Assembly: GCA_003517915.1 (NCBI GenBank)
Contig: DOZQ01000121.1
Location: forward strand, 1 to 16,909
Direction: 5' to 3'
DNA: 16,909 bases
Source: Oscillospiraceae bacterium
GTDB taxonomy: Bacteria; Bacillota; Clostridia; Oscillospirales; Acutalibacteraceae
The notes under the pieces are model-generated. The model worked only from the letters and a program-made list of their open reading frames with translations, did not search any database and was not told where the DNA came from. The stretch's first letter is position 1. Every line of letters begins with the position of its first letter. This document shows positions 5,939 through 14,559 of the stretch, piece by piece. A program made the position numbers and the translations under genes.

Positions 5939-6727
5939 TCAGAAGAACCGCGCAGTCGGGTTGCTGCTGGAAGCCGGGGCGGATATGGGACCGAAAAACC
6001 GAGTGAAGGCTTTTTTTAAGGATTTATCCCAAAAGTCCCATTCGTGCGCTGCGTCCCATTCCTCAAATGTATGTGGAATCCCGAGTCGCTTAAGATGCTT
6101 TATGAATTTTTTGTTGCCGTCATATAAAAAGTCCTGTTTTCCGCAGGTTATATACAGCTCGGGGCAGCTTTCGGCCCCGCTTTCTTCCGTGAGCTTTTCG
6201 GCACAGGCGAAAAGCTCGTCCTGCGCACGCACCCGGTGCCGGTTTATGGCGTAAATTTCTCTTTCATAAAATTCCGGGCGGTCGGACATGTCCGCCACGG
6301 CGGAAAATCCGGCCGCGCCCCTATATCCGCCGGGATTCAAAAACGCGCATTTTAAAGCGCCGTAGCCGCCCATCGACGAGCCTATTACATAGCTGTTTTT
6401 TTCGCACCGCATGCCGAACAGACGGGATACAAGCGCCGGCAGCTCTTTTGAGATATAGGTGAAATATGGGATGCCATATTCCATGTCGCAGTAAAAGCTG
6501 CGCTGCACCTCGGGCATTACAAGATTTACCCTGTGCTCCCTGGCGTAACGCTCACAGCTTGTATAGCGGAACCAGCAGGTATGGTCGTCGGTCAGTCCGT
6601 GCAGCAGATAAACCACCGGATAATCCGCCGCTGAGTTTTTTTCGCTGTGATCTGCCGGCGTGGACACCGCAAGGCCGGTGCGCATTTTCAAAACGCGCGA
6701 ATAGACCGTGCCGTTAAAAAATGCCAT
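5939..6727 (-). CDS. Alpha/beta-hydrolase esterase, tributyrin esterase (EstA)/esterase D type
   Basis: 262 aa. The nucleophile elbow GSSMGGYGA (116-124) gives Ser118, the oxyanion HGLTDDHTCW lies at 43-52, and CGKQDF (195-200) and DAAHEWDFW (225-233) supply the likely acid Asp199 and His228. The complete triad suggests an active enzyme on short acyl esters or acetylated sugars; the true substrate is unknown. No signal peptide, so cytoplasmic. The ATG at 6727 is 3 nt after the glyA stop and lacks a clear ribosome binding site, so translation is probably coupled to glyA. The last 16 residues (PISAPASSSNPTARFF) extend past the usual end of the fold and run to the edge of the MITE-like element, so the original C-terminus may have been altered. 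Confidence 0.88.
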   Translation of the reverse strand: MAFFNGTVYSRVLKMRTGLAVSTPADHSEKNSAADYPVVYLLHGLTDDHTCWFRYTSCERYAREHRVNLVMPEVQRSFYCDMEYGIPYFTYISKELPALVSRLFGMRCEKNSYVIGSSMGGYGALKCAFLNPGGYRGAAGFSAVADMSDRPEFYEREIYAINRHRVRAQDELFACAEKLTEESGAESCPELYITCGKQDFLYDGNKKFIKHLKRLGIPHTFEEWDAAHEWDFWDKSLKKAFTRFFGPISAPASSSNPTARFF

Positions 6728-6730
6728 AAC

Positions 6731-7981
6731 TCATTCGTAAAGCGGATGCTTGCCGCAGATAGCCTCCACTCCGGAGCGGATATCATCGGCTTTATTTTCA
6801 AAATCGGTTACCGCCCATGCGATAAACTGCGCGATGCTGTCCATATCCTCTTCCCTAAGACCCCTGCTGGTCGCCGCCGGGGTTCCGAGCCTAATGCCGC
6901 TTGTGACAAACGGCTTTTCCGGGTCGTTGGGGATTGCGTTTTTGTTGGCGGTGATGTACACCTCGTCCAGCCGGCGCTCAAGCTCCTTGCCGGTGACGCC
7001 GGTGCCCCTTAAATCCATCAGCATAAGATGGTTGTCGGTGCCTCCCGAAACCAGATTTACCCCTCTTGTGAGCAGACCCTTGGCAAGAGCCTGGGCGTTG
7101 TCAGCGACCGCTTTTTGATAAACGCCGAATTCATCGCTCATCGCTTCACCGAAGCAGACCGCTTTCGCGGCGATAATATGCATAAGCGGGCCGCCCTGCA
7201 GACCGGGAAAAACGGCTTTGTCTATGGCCTTGGCAAACTCTTCTTTACAAAGGATCATACCGCCTCTGGGCCCTCTGAGCGTCTTGTGGGTGGTTGTTGT
7301 GACAATATCGACGTAAGGCACGGGATTTTGGTGCAGACCCGCCGCGACCAATCCGGCGATATGAGCCATATCCACCATTGAGACCGCGCCGACTTCCTTA
7401 GCTATAGCGCCGATTTTTTCAAAATCAATCGCTCTCGGATAAGCCGACGCACCGGCGACAATCATCTTGGGCTTGCATTCGAGCGCGGTTTTGCGCAGCT
7501 CGTCATAATCGATAAATCCGTCATCATTTACGCCGTAGGGAACAAAATTATAATATTTGCCCGACATATTAACAGCCGAGCCGTGGGTCAAATGCCCGCC
7601 GTGCGCCAGATTCATGCCCATTACCGTGTCGCCGGGATTTAAAAAGGCAAAATAAACCGCCTGATTCGCCTGCGCGCCGGAATGGGGCTGTACATTCGCG
7701 TGATCCGCTCCGAACAGCTTTGTGGCGCGGTCCCTCGCAATATTTTCCACCACGTCGACGCACTGGCATCCGCCGTAATAACGCTTGCCGGGATAACCCT
7801 CGGCGTATTTATTGGTCAGTACGCTGCCCATCGCCGCCAAAACGGCGGGAGAGACAAAATTTTCCGACGCGATAAGCTCGATATTCCTGCGCTGGCGCAA
7901 AAGCTCCTCACGCATGGCGGCGCCGGTTTCTGGATCGGCCTTTGATACAAACCCGATAGTATCCATCATATTTGAAAACAT
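6731..7981 (-). CDS. glyA: Serine hydroxymethyltransferase
   Basis: 416 aa. Converts serine and tetrahydrofolate to glycine and 5,10-methylene-tetrahydrofolate, with PLP as cofactor, in the cytoplasm. The PLP lysine is K233 in [14 protein letters not shown] (228-241). [11 protein letters not shown] (34-44), [16 protein letters not shown] (56-71), and [13 protein letters not shown] (203-215) are invariant SHMT motifs, and length is typical. The ATG at 7981 is chosen because GAGGAG lies 6 nt upstream; a TTG at 7999 would place that site inside the gene. A near-consensus promoter lies just upstream (8014-8042) with a leader of only about 25 nt, so no riboswitch fits. The esterase gene follows at 3 nt, apparently co-transcribed. 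Confidence 0.97.
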   Translation of the reverse strand: MFSNMMDTIGFVSKADPETGAAMREELLRQRRNIELIASENFVSPAVLAAMGSVLTNKYAEGYPGKRYYGGCQCVDVVENIARDRATKLFGADHANVQPHSGAQANQAVYFAFLNPGDTVMGMNLAHGGHLTHGSAVNMSGKYYNFVPYGVNDDGFIDYDELRKTALECKPKMIVAGASAYPRAIDFEKIGAIAKEVGAVSMVDMAHIAGLVAAGLHQNPVPYVDIVTTTTHKTLRGPRGGMILCKEEFAKAIDKAVFPGLQGGPLMHIIAAKAVCFGEAMSDEFGVYQKAVADNAQALAKGLLTRGVNLVSGGTDNHLMLMDLRGTGVTGKELERRLDEVYITANKNAIPNDPEKPFVTSGIRLGTPAATSRGLREEDMDSIAQFIAWAVTDFENKADDIRSGVEAICGKHPLYE

Positions 7982-8013
7982 AGTGCACTCCTCTTCCAAA
8001 GTTATATGCAGAT

Positions 8014-8042
8014 ATTATACAGTTTCAGACTGAAAAATACAA
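8014..8042 (-). promoter_or_regulatory. glyA: glyA promoter
   Basis: TTGTAT (8042-8037), a 17-bp spacer and a perfect TATAAT (8019-8014) on the minus strand. The spacer contains the odd palindrome TTCAGTCTGAA, which could be a repressor site or chance. Predicted start near 8007. Confidence 0.7.
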
Positions 8043-8062
8043 GCCGAAGAGTTAAATAAAAT

Positions 8063-8099
8063 CGTCTTCCGTCCGCCGTAAACAGGCGGACGGAAGACG
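8063..8099 (-). terminator. Strong intrinsic terminator of the ABC-PASTA operon
   Basis: A perfect 15-bp stem, CGTCTTCCGTCCGCC (8063-8077) against 8085-8099, with a 7-nt loop. On the minus strand it is followed by ATTTTATTTAA, a T-rich tail. It lies 24 nt after the stop of the PASTA gene and about 20 nt before the glyA promoter. Confidence 0.9.
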
Positions 8100-8122
8100 T
8101 GACACATAATTATAAATACGGA

Positions 8123-9649
8123 TTATTCTGCGGCGGTGTCTTCCGGCTGAGTGTTCGAAGGCTCCGGTTCCGGCGCGTCGGCGGGAGGTTCGAGGTTGCC
8201 CTTGCTGATATAGATATCTATAGTGGCGTTCATCGCGACAAATTCGCTGTTTTTGGAAGCCCACACGACCGAGCCCTTGCTCTCGTAAGAATCCGCGTAG
8301 CCTACGCGGTAGGTGATATTTGCGCCCTTTGAGACAAAATCAAAGAAATATTCCTGCAAATCTTTTTCCGTTTTGCCGATAAGATCGTCTATATACGGTT
8401 TTCCTAGGGAATACACGACATTGACGCTCAGGTCTTCTCCGATAAGCGCCGTGCCAGCGGGCGTAGACTGAGAAATTAACCTGCCGTAGGGCACGTTTGC
8501 GCTGTAACGGTTTTTGATCGTGACCGAAAGGCCGGTGAAAGCGGCAGCTTCTTCGGGTGAAAGCGAACCGAAATTAGGCACGACAACCGATTTACCCAGA
8601 GAAATTACAAATTTGATTTTGCTCTTTCTCGCGACTTTTGTGTCCTTGGCTATATCCTGCGAAATGACACAGCCGACGGGAACGGTTTCCGACGCCTGCT
8701 CGGTGTATGCGGCGTCAATCTCGTTTTGAGAGGCCCATGCCTCGGCCTCCGCCTGCGGCTTTCCTATAAAATCGAGTACCGTGATGTTTTTTTCAAGAAC
8801 CTCGGGGCCGAGCGACATATATATGAGCAGGCCGTCCTTGCGGGTAAAGGTGGATTCAGTTATAGACGGGTTGGAGAATTCCATTTTGATGAATTTGCCT
8901 TCCGCCACTTTTTCGTCGTAAAGCTCATTGATATTGACGCTTAGCGCTTTGGTCTGGTTGCGCCATTCGTATATCTCATTGACCGTCATGGACGAAAAAT
9001 CCGGCAGGTCAATAAGTTCGTCCGGGTCTGGACCCATGCTCACCGTAAGGGCGATAACCGAGCCTTTTTGTATCTTGCTGCCGGGGTCTTTGTCCTGCCC
9101 GATTATGATATCTTCATTGTAGGTCATATCATAAACCGATTCGGTTTCGATGGAGATATTGTTGGTCAGCCCCCATGTCTTTGCGTCGCTTAAAGGGGAA
9201 CCCTCAAAATTTTTCACAGTGACCCTGTTTACAATCCCGAAGATCAAAAACACTGCGACAATAAGCACAAGTATGAGCCCCGCAATGACGGCGTAACGGA
9301 TTATCTTGCGGCGGTTATAGGAATCGTCCCGCTCGACGACATGCTCGGGGCCGGTGATGCGCGCTCCGCTACGGTTTTCTGCGTATGCCGGGCGTTCATA
9401 TCCGCTGTATTCGGCGGGGGGCGAGGTTTCGGCGCGAACGGAGCTTTCGGTTTCGGAGATACTTTCGTTTTCGAGGGGGATTTCAGTGGGATAGGTATTT
9501 TTCTCCGCAGGAGATTGTGCGGGGGGTTCACTTAAAGACGCCTCCGCGTTTTCTTCCGGGGGCTTATAAGCACTGTATTTTTTTTGCTCCTCGCTGTGCT
9601 TTAAAGAGTTATAGTTATTGTTGCTGAACTGGTTCAGAAAGTCGCTCAT
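8123..9649 (-). CDS. Membrane-anchored protein with about five PASTA-like repeats, no kinase
   Basis: 508 aa. Residues 1-115 are polar, low-complexity and rich in Glu, Pro and Ser; they are probably a disordered cytoplasmic tail. RRKIIRYA precedes one membrane helix (about 117-140). Outside follow five repeats of about 65-70 residues that each end in a GS/LSLGK-like strand: about 141-206, 213-281, 287-352, 355-416 and 417-484, with VVVPNFGSLSPEEAAAF and IDDLIGKTEKDLQEYF as the clearest PASTA starts. The C-terminus is an acidic Pro-rich tail. PASTA modules bind muropeptides or beta-lactams in Stk/PrkC kinases and PBPs; here neither a kinase nor a transpeptidase domain is present. The start ATG lies 35 nt inside the ABC ATPase gene, so translation is coupled. 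Some repeats are divergent, so the count is approximate. Confidence 0.85.
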   Translation of the reverse strand: MSDFLNQFSNNNYNSLKHSEEQKKYSAYKPPEENAEASLSEPPAQSPAEKNTYPTEIPLENESISETESSVRAETSPPAEYSGYERPAYAENRSGARITGPEHVVERDDSYNRRKIIRYAVIAGLILVLIVAVFLIFGIVNRVTVKNFEGSPLSDAKTWGLTNNISIETESVYDMTYNEDIIIGQDKDPGSKIQKGSVIALTVSMGPDPDELIDLPDFSSMTVNEIYEWRNQTKALSVNINELYDEKVAEGKFIKMEFSNPSITESTFTRKDGLLIYMSLGPEVLEKNITVLDFIGKPQAEAEAWASQNEIDAAYTEQASETVPVGCVISQDIAKDTKVARKSKIKFVISLGKSVVVPNFGSLSPEEAAAFTGLSVTIKNRYSANVPYGRLISQSTPAGTALIGEDLSVNVVYSLGKPYIDDLIGKTEKDLQEYFFDFVSKGANITYRVGYADSYESKGSVVWASKNSEFVAMNATIDIYISKGNLEPPADAPEPEPSNTQPEDTAAE

Positions 9650-10316
9650 AGGGTTCCAGATTTCCTTTCCTTAATTTAAACACTGTATCCGCTTTCTGTG
9701 CGATTTCTCCCGAGTGGGTGACGACGATTACGCATTTACCGTGCTCGTGCGCCAGCTTTCTGAATATTTCTATTATCTCGTTTTCCATTTCCTCGTCCAG
9801 ATTACCGGTCGGCTCGTCGGCCAAAATCAGGTCGACATTGGTGGCCAGTGCCCTTGCGATGGCGACGCGCTGCTGTTCACCGCCCGAAAGCTTGTTAACC
9901 GTGCGGTCGGCCTTGTCCTTGCCGATGCCGATATAATCAAGAAGATTGTAAGCGACCGCCGCCGGATCAGAGGGGAGCTGATTGTCGGTTATGCTCATGG
10001 CGACTCTTACGTTTTCCGCCGCCGTCATGTAGGGAATCAGGTTATAGGCCTGAAAAATAATCCCCAGCTTGTTTCTTCTGTAGTTTTCCGCGCCTATCGC
10101 GGCAATATTCTGCCCTTCATAAATCACCGCGCCGGATCTCGGCTTGTCAAGTGCGCTGAGCAGAGATAAAAAAGTAGTTTTACCCGAGCCGGATTCTCCC
10201 AAAATGGCATAAAAGGTGCCTTTTTCAAACTCGCACGAGACATTGTTTAAGATAAACCGCCGGGAATCTCCGTCCTGATAAAAATAGCCTGCCTCCTGAA
10301 CCTGTATAAAACTCAT
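9615..10316 (-). CDS. ABC transporter ATPase, LolD/MacB/FtsE type
   Basis: 233 aa. Walker A GESGSGKT (40-47), Q-loop Q89, signature LSGGEQQ (143-149), Walker B LILADEPTGNLD (163-174) and H-loop H201 are all intact. The GNLD ending of Walker B is typical of the MacB/LolD/FtsE group, which pairs with FtsX-fold permeases and often does mechanical work across the membrane rather than classical transport. Partner permease is encoded 14 nt upstream. AAAGGAG lies 9 nt before the ATG at 10316. The last 11 codons overlap the PASTA gene. Substrate is unknown. Confidence 0.93.
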   Translation of the reverse strand: MSFIQVQEAGYFYQDGDSRRFILNNVSCEFEKGTFYAILGESGSGKTTFLSLLSALDKPRSGAVIYEGQNIAAIGAENYRRNKLGIIFQAYNLIPYMTAAENVRVAMSITDNQLPSDPAAVAYNLLDYIGIGKDKADRTVNKLSGGEQQRVAIARALATNVDLILADEPTGNLDEEMENEIIEIFRKLAHEHGKCVIVVTHSGEIAQKADTVFKLRKGNLEPYERLSEPVQQQ

Positions 10317-10330
10317 AACATTTGGCTCCT

Positions 10331-11872
10331 TTACATCAGTATTTTTTTGGGATTAAGCCGCAGTACATAAATTATGGGAACCAAGGTGGAAACTACCACT
10401 GTGCCGATTCCGACCGCGAAGAATAAAAGCACGGTTCTAAGATCAAGCGAGACCCTGTAGGCCCCGGTGAGATCCTCGTCGGAAAGATTGTTGCCGTAGC
10501 CCATCCAGTCGAGGGTAGAGGTATAGGTTGTAAAAGAGCCTCCGCTCTGCTGCTCCTCCTGTTCTTCCGCCCGTGCGACAATCTCGTTGTTAAGCATGGT
10601 TTTTGAGATGCCGCCCGAAACCAGGTTACCCGAAAACAGCGACAGCACAATGCCGACCATGGCTATCGCGGCGACCTCCAGCAATATCTGTGAGACGATT
10701 TTAAGCTTGCGCTCACCGAGAGAAAGATAAATGCCTATTTCGTGCCTGCGATCCCTGAGGAAAAGCGTGACCAGCAGAGTGAGAATGATAATCGCCGCCG
10801 CCGCCGCGCCTATAAGGACAATATTCGCGATAGACTGAATGGATTTCATCGGAGCCGCTATCTGGTCAAAGGCCTTGGCCGTGTCGGTGACCATATAATA
10901 GTCGGGAGCCAGCGCCAAAGCCTCTTCCCGGAATTTTTCTATATCGCGGGAATCGTTTAAAATGTAGAGGTTCTGATAATACCTCAAATCCTCCTTGGAT
11001 AAGTCCTTAAAAGTCTCGGGATCCATTTTGACCGACTGCTCATAGTTGTATTCGGCCGACGCTTCTCCAACAGAGGCTGGCACGTAAATGCGGTTCTGAG
11101 CTTCCTCGGTAAGATATTCGTCATCCATGCCGTTGTTATTGCCGGAGGATTTCTTTTGCTCTACAGGCTCAAATATCCCTATGACCTCAAATTCATAGGT
11201 CTGCGACGCGAATACCTTCATGCCGCCGTCTGCTTCCGCGCTTGTAGACATACCGTCGCGCGCTTCAATGTCGGAATAATCATAGATGACATTGTCGAGC
11301 TGGAATTTTGAGCCCACGCTTAAATTGTTGATCTCGGCAAGCTTTTGGGAGACAAGCGCAACATAGGTCAGGGATTCCATTTCCTGCTTGTTAAAGGTTC
11401 GTCCCTGGCCGGGCAGCAGCTTTATTTTATTTTCCTTGAGGTCGACGATTTCGGGGTCGTTTACGCCCTTGAGATTATAATATTCCAAGCCGTCCTCAGA
11501 AATGGGACGGTTTTCCTCTCGAACGTAAAACCGCTTGAGCTTTTTGCTTTGCAGTCCAAAATCTATGGTGTAGTCAAAGTCTTTCACATAGGGGAGCGCG
11601 CCGATCTTTTTCATAGTTTCGGGAGTCAGAACTCCTGGCTCGGGATATTCTCCGGTTGACTGGGATACTTCATCCAGTGTCTGCCAGTCAGCTTCGAGCA
11701 TCGCCGCCACGCCGACCCGCTGCCGTAGCGCGTTTTCGGCATTGTCCACGGCCTGCCCTATAGACACGGCGAAGGAAATAACGTTGCCCAGAACAAAGAC
11801 GATCAGAAGTAAGATAACAGTCTTGCCGGGCTTTCTGATCACGCTGGTAATGCCTCTTTTAACAAAATTCAA
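10331..11872 (-). CDS. ABC permease of the FtsX/MacB fold
   Basis: 513 aa starting with TTG at 11872, a start well supported by GAGGAGG 7 nt upstream. TM1 is at about 18-40, then a large extracellular domain (about 41-345), then three helices at about 349-372, 396-416 and 480-504. The segment RDRRHEIGIYLSLGERKLKI (373-392) is the conserved cytoplasmic loop of FtsX-domain permeases. The 1 + 3 helix layout is that of MacB and FtsX. The extracellular domain is rich in charged residues and has no motif I recognise. The Gln/Glu/Ser-rich insertion between TM3 and TM4 (about 433-470) is another outer loop. It is first in an operon with the ATPase and the PASTA protein; peptide export, resistance or wall signalling are possible roles. 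Confidence 0.88.
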   Translation of the reverse strand: MNFVKRGITSVIRKPGKTVILLLIVFVLGNVISFAVSIGQAVDNAENALRQRVGVAAMLEADWQTLDEVSQSTGEYPEPGVLTPETMKKIGALPYVKDFDYTIDFGLQSKKLKRFYVREENRPISEDGLEYYNLKGVNDPEIVDLKENKIKLLPGQGRTFNKQEMESLTYVALVSQKLAEINNLSVGSKFQLDNVIYDYSDIEARDGMSTSAEADGGMKVFASQTYEFEVIGIFEPVEQKKSSGNNNGMDDEYLTEEAQNRIYVPASVGEASAEYNYEQSVKMDPETFKDLSKEDLRYYQNLYILNDSRDIEKFREEALALAPDYYMVTDTAKAFDQIAAPMKSIQSIANIVLIGAAAAAIIILTLLVTLFLRDRRHEIGIYLSLGERKLKIVSQILLEVAAIAMVGIVLSLFSGNLVSGGISKTMLNNEIVARAEEQEEQQSGGSFTTYTSTLDWMGYGNNLSDEDLTGAYRVSLDLRTVLLFFAVGIGTVVVSTLVPIIYVLRLNPKKILM

Positions 11873-11905
11873 GCAATCGCCTCCTCATTAAAAATAATTA
11901 TGAAA

Positions 11906-11934
11906 ATTATAACACACCGCATACGAAAGAAAAA
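11906..11934 (-). promoter_or_regulatory. Promoter candidate of the ABC-PASTA operon
   Basis: A perfect TATAAT (11911-11906) lies about 30 bp before the ribosome binding site of the permease. At 17 bp upstream the -35 is only TTTTTC (11934-11929), so an activator may be needed. Further upstream, ATCTGT occurs twice at 11-bp spacing (about 11952-11970), within the palindrome AAACA-ATC-TGTTT, possible binding sites. Confidence 0.5.
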
Positions 11935-12030
11935 CAGACTTTCATATAACTATCTGTAAACAATCTGTTTCCCTAACACTGTTTGAGTATATTTTAGAGC
12001 GACTTGATTTATTGTTTGCGTAAAAGGCTG

Positions 12031-12076
12031 AAAAATGCAATACACGATTTGGGATTGTATCACCGAATCGTGTATT
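12031..12076 (-). terminator. Terminator overlapping the end of the transglutaminase gene
   Basis: AATACACGATT (12039-12049) and AATCGTGTATT (12066-12076) form a perfect 11-bp stem with a 16-nt loop that contains the TGA stop. On the minus strand GCATTTTT follows. Stem is AU-rich but long; it ends the moxR-DUF58-transglutaminase transcript. Confidence 0.65.
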
Positions 12077-14546
12077 TAAAGAAATATTTTATTGCTCCAA
12101 GGCGTTTTTTGACTTCACCTCGCACGGAAAGGTAGAGTGAACGGATCAGACTGTGCTCGGCCGCCGAAAGCTTATCTTTTGAATAATAGGCCTTTTCAAA
12201 AACGGAGACGCAGTCCGTAAACCCTGTGCTTTCGGGATAAAACTGCCCGCAGCGGCCAAAAAAGCCGGCGGGGGATTCAAATGGCAGGCGCGCGTGGCCG
12301 TCAAGCGCCGCCAAAACGGTGATTTCGCGGTAGCAGTCCGCCGCGGCTGTGGAGGATGGCGACGAAAGCACTGCCTCGATTCTGCGCTTTTTCCTTAGAT
12401 AAAGAAAGGTGATAAGCGAGATGCCGGCAAGCGTCAACACCGAGATCACGACAATGACGGCAGCGGTGACAGTTCCCGCCGGAAATCCGGGCGGATCTTC
12501 TTTGACGGTGTCACGCGGTTCATTTTTTACGGTATTCTCCGCGCCGGCACCGTCTAGATGTTGTTTTAATTCCTCGTTTTCCTCCATTTCGGGGGCGACG
12601 GCGACGGTCATGTCGTTATAAAACGCGGCATAGGCGGGGGTGGGCTCCAGCTGCAGCCAGCCGAAACCCTCAAAATAGATTTCGACCCAGGCGTGAGCCT
12701 GCGCGTTAGTGACGACAAACACTCCGGAGGAATCTTTTTTAGGCGGGGTTACAAATCCCTCCACATAGCGGGAGGGAAGCCCTAAGGCGCGGGCCAAAAC
12801 GCACAGCGAGGTCGCGAAATAAGTGCAGTAGCCTTGTTTTGCATCAAATAAAAAGTAGTCGGTAAACTCCCGTCCGGGCGGGACACTGCCGGGCGTCAGG
12901 GTATAGCTGAAAGCGCTGAGATGATCTATAAGTGCGGTCACCTTTTCGTAGCTTGTGTCATAATCCCGGGTGAGTTCCTCTGCCAAGTCGTAGACCCTGT
13001 CGGGCAGGGAGTCGGGCAGGGCGGTGTACTGCTCGTAAACGCGGTCGATATAATCAAAATATCCATTAAAAAAATCTTTTTCGGCCGATTCCGGCATCGC
13101 CGCGACCTGAGCGTAAAGGCTGGTTTGCGCCCTTGAATCCGGACTATTATAAAGCCCGGTGCGGGAGCTTTGCAGCGAGTCCGAAAAAACTCTGTCCTGC
13201 GGCAGATGGTAAAGCGAGCTGCCATTATAGGATTCGCCGGGCTTTATGCTGCTTTTGCTGCGCTTGGTTCCTGTGGCGGTGGCTAAAACGGTATCGTTTA
13301 CCGAAAATTCAACCGTGTCGGCCGGATGGAAGAGGGTTGAAGTGCTTTTCAGCGGCGAGATGCTAAACGAGTTGGGATGTGTGCTGCCGCTGAATGGGCC
13401 ACCGTCAAACAAACGGTAATTTGAAAGGAAGGTGGACGGTTTCATGCCGAAGGCATCGTCCCAAAACGTGGGTAGGTGAATAGAAAAGACCCGCGAAGAC
13501 GATAAATCCTGTTCGGGTATTTCGGAAGAGAGAAAGGTGAACTGGTCTTCGGCTACAGAATAAATATACGCCTCAAAGCGTTCGTAATCTTCCTCGGGAT
13601 AATATCTTCTGTAGGTTTTGTCACCGGTTTTCCAGCCTTTGCCGGTATAAACGTCTTTGACGGCGCCTCTTAGATACAGTCGGTTTTCGGAGCTTACCCG
13701 CATGACCGGATTGTGGTTCAACGTGATATCCCCGCCCAAAGTGCCGTCGGCATCAGAAAAGCCGGTCTGAGCCAGCGAGAAGGTAGTGGGGACGTTGAAT
13801 ACTCCAAGCAGGTCATTCATATTGTTGACCTCGCCCAACTGGAAATCAAGTGCGGGCCCGCTTATATGAGCCGAAAGCGGCGCGGTGACAAGCAGAGCCG
13901 CGCACAGCGCGGCAAGACAGACCGGAAGGGCGTGCAGCGCGTATTTCCCGTAAAGCTGCGCCGTCGTTCGCTTTCTGCCGGCTGGCTTGGCCTTTGCCGT
14001 GAACAAAATGGCCATTGCTGCCAGGAACATAAAAAATGCTATGGGTGAATTGAACTTGCCGACAAACATCTCCACAAAAAACAGCACAATCCCTATGGTG
14101 AAAAGCGCGGCAAAGCTGAAAACCTTACGCATGAACACGGTTGTGATCAACGCGCCGATAATACAGCTCAGCGCGATTACCATGGGGGTGTAGCTCTGGC
14201 TGTAGCCCGTACCCATGATCATGCTCCAAATAGCGGCGAAATGTGAACCCCACATGGCAAAAAATTGAGATATCGGATAAGAGTAACTGGACAAAAACCA
14301 GAAAAACGGTACACCAACCGCCGCCGCACCGAAAAAGCCCAGTGTTATCCATTTGTTGTAAAACAAAAAATAACAGGCGATGAGCGCGGCGACACTTGCG
14401 GCCGCTATATGCCACATTTCAAACTGTACCTTGGTCGGCGCTAAGGCGGTGGTGACGACGGCGGTGCAGTAAAGCGTCGCGGTAAATATATAAGTGAGGA
14501 AATCCCGCAGGAAACCGCGCTTTTTTTTAACATCGGCAGTTTGCAT
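12060..14546 (-). CDS. Membrane transglutaminase-like protein (TgpA type) with C-terminal DUF4129-like region
   Basis: 828 aa from the ATG at 14546, chosen because CAGGAG lies 6 nt upstream; a GTG at 14582 would overlap the previous gene and has no such site. The N-terminal part (about 15-225) holds five to six membrane helices. An extracellular region of over 300 residues follows, then the transglutaminase core: QGYCTYFATSLCVLARALGL (571-590) with Cys574, NAQAHAWVEIYF (614-625) with His618, and LEPTP (633-637), where Glu634 stands at the usual Asp of DPTP. One more helix is at about 693-717, and a cytoplasmic DUF4129-like tail lies at 736-815. In bacteria this fold may act as amidase or cross-linker on wall or surface proteins; the substrate is unknown. 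It is third in the operon after moxR and DUF58. Confidence 0.92.
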   Translation of the reverse strand: MQTADVKKKRGFLRDFLTYIFTATLYCTAVVTTALAPTKVQFEMWHIAAASVAALIACYFLFYNKWITLGFFGAAAVGVPFFWFLSSYSYPISQFFAMWGSHFAAIWSMIMGTGYSQSYTPMVIALSCIIGALITTVFMRKVFSFAALFTIGIVLFFVEMFVGKFNSPIAFFMFLAAMAILFTAKAKPAGRKRTTAQLYGKYALHALPVCLAALCAALLVTAPLSAHISGPALDFQLGEVNNMNDLLGVFNVPTTFSLAQTGFSDADGTLGGDITLNHNPVMRVSSENRLYLRGAVKDVYTGKGWKTGDKTYRRYYPEEDYERFEAYIYSVAEDQFTFLSSEIPEQDLSSSRVFSIHLPTFWDDAFGMKPSTFLSNYRLFDGGPFSGSTHPNSFSISPLKSTSTLFHPADTVEFSVNDTVLATATGTKRSKSSIKPGESYNGSSLYHLPQDRVFSDSLQSSRTGLYNSPDSRAQTSLYAQVAAMPESAEKDFFNGYFDYIDRVYEQYTALPDSLPDRVYDLAEELTRDYDTSYEKVTALIDHLSAFSYTLTPGSVPPGREFTDYFLFDAKQGYCTYFATSLCVLARALGLPSRYVEGFVTPPKKDSSGVFVVTNAQAHAWVEIYFEGFGWLQLEPTPAYAAFYNDMTVAVAPEMEENEELKQHLDGAGAENTVKNEPRDTVKEDPPGFPAGTVTAAVIVVISVLTLAGISLITFLYLRKKRRIEAVLSSPSSTAAADCYREITVLAALDGHARLPFESPAGFFGRCGQFYPESTGFTDCVSVFEKAYYSKDKLSAAEHSLIRSLYLSVRGEVKKRLGAIKYFFKYTIR

Positions 14547-14559
14547 ACAAAGCTCCTGA

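Noticed and set aside
7982..7999. Upstream TTG start for glyA
   Set aside because: It would put the GAGGAG ribosome binding site inside the coding region; the ATG at 7981 fits SHMT length and spacing.
7982..8062. Glycine or other riboswitch before glyA
   Set aside because: The promoter lies so close that the leader is only about 25 nt.
9714..10169. 151-codon open frame on the plus strand
   Set aside because: Antisense shadow of the ABC ATPase gene; no family resemblance.
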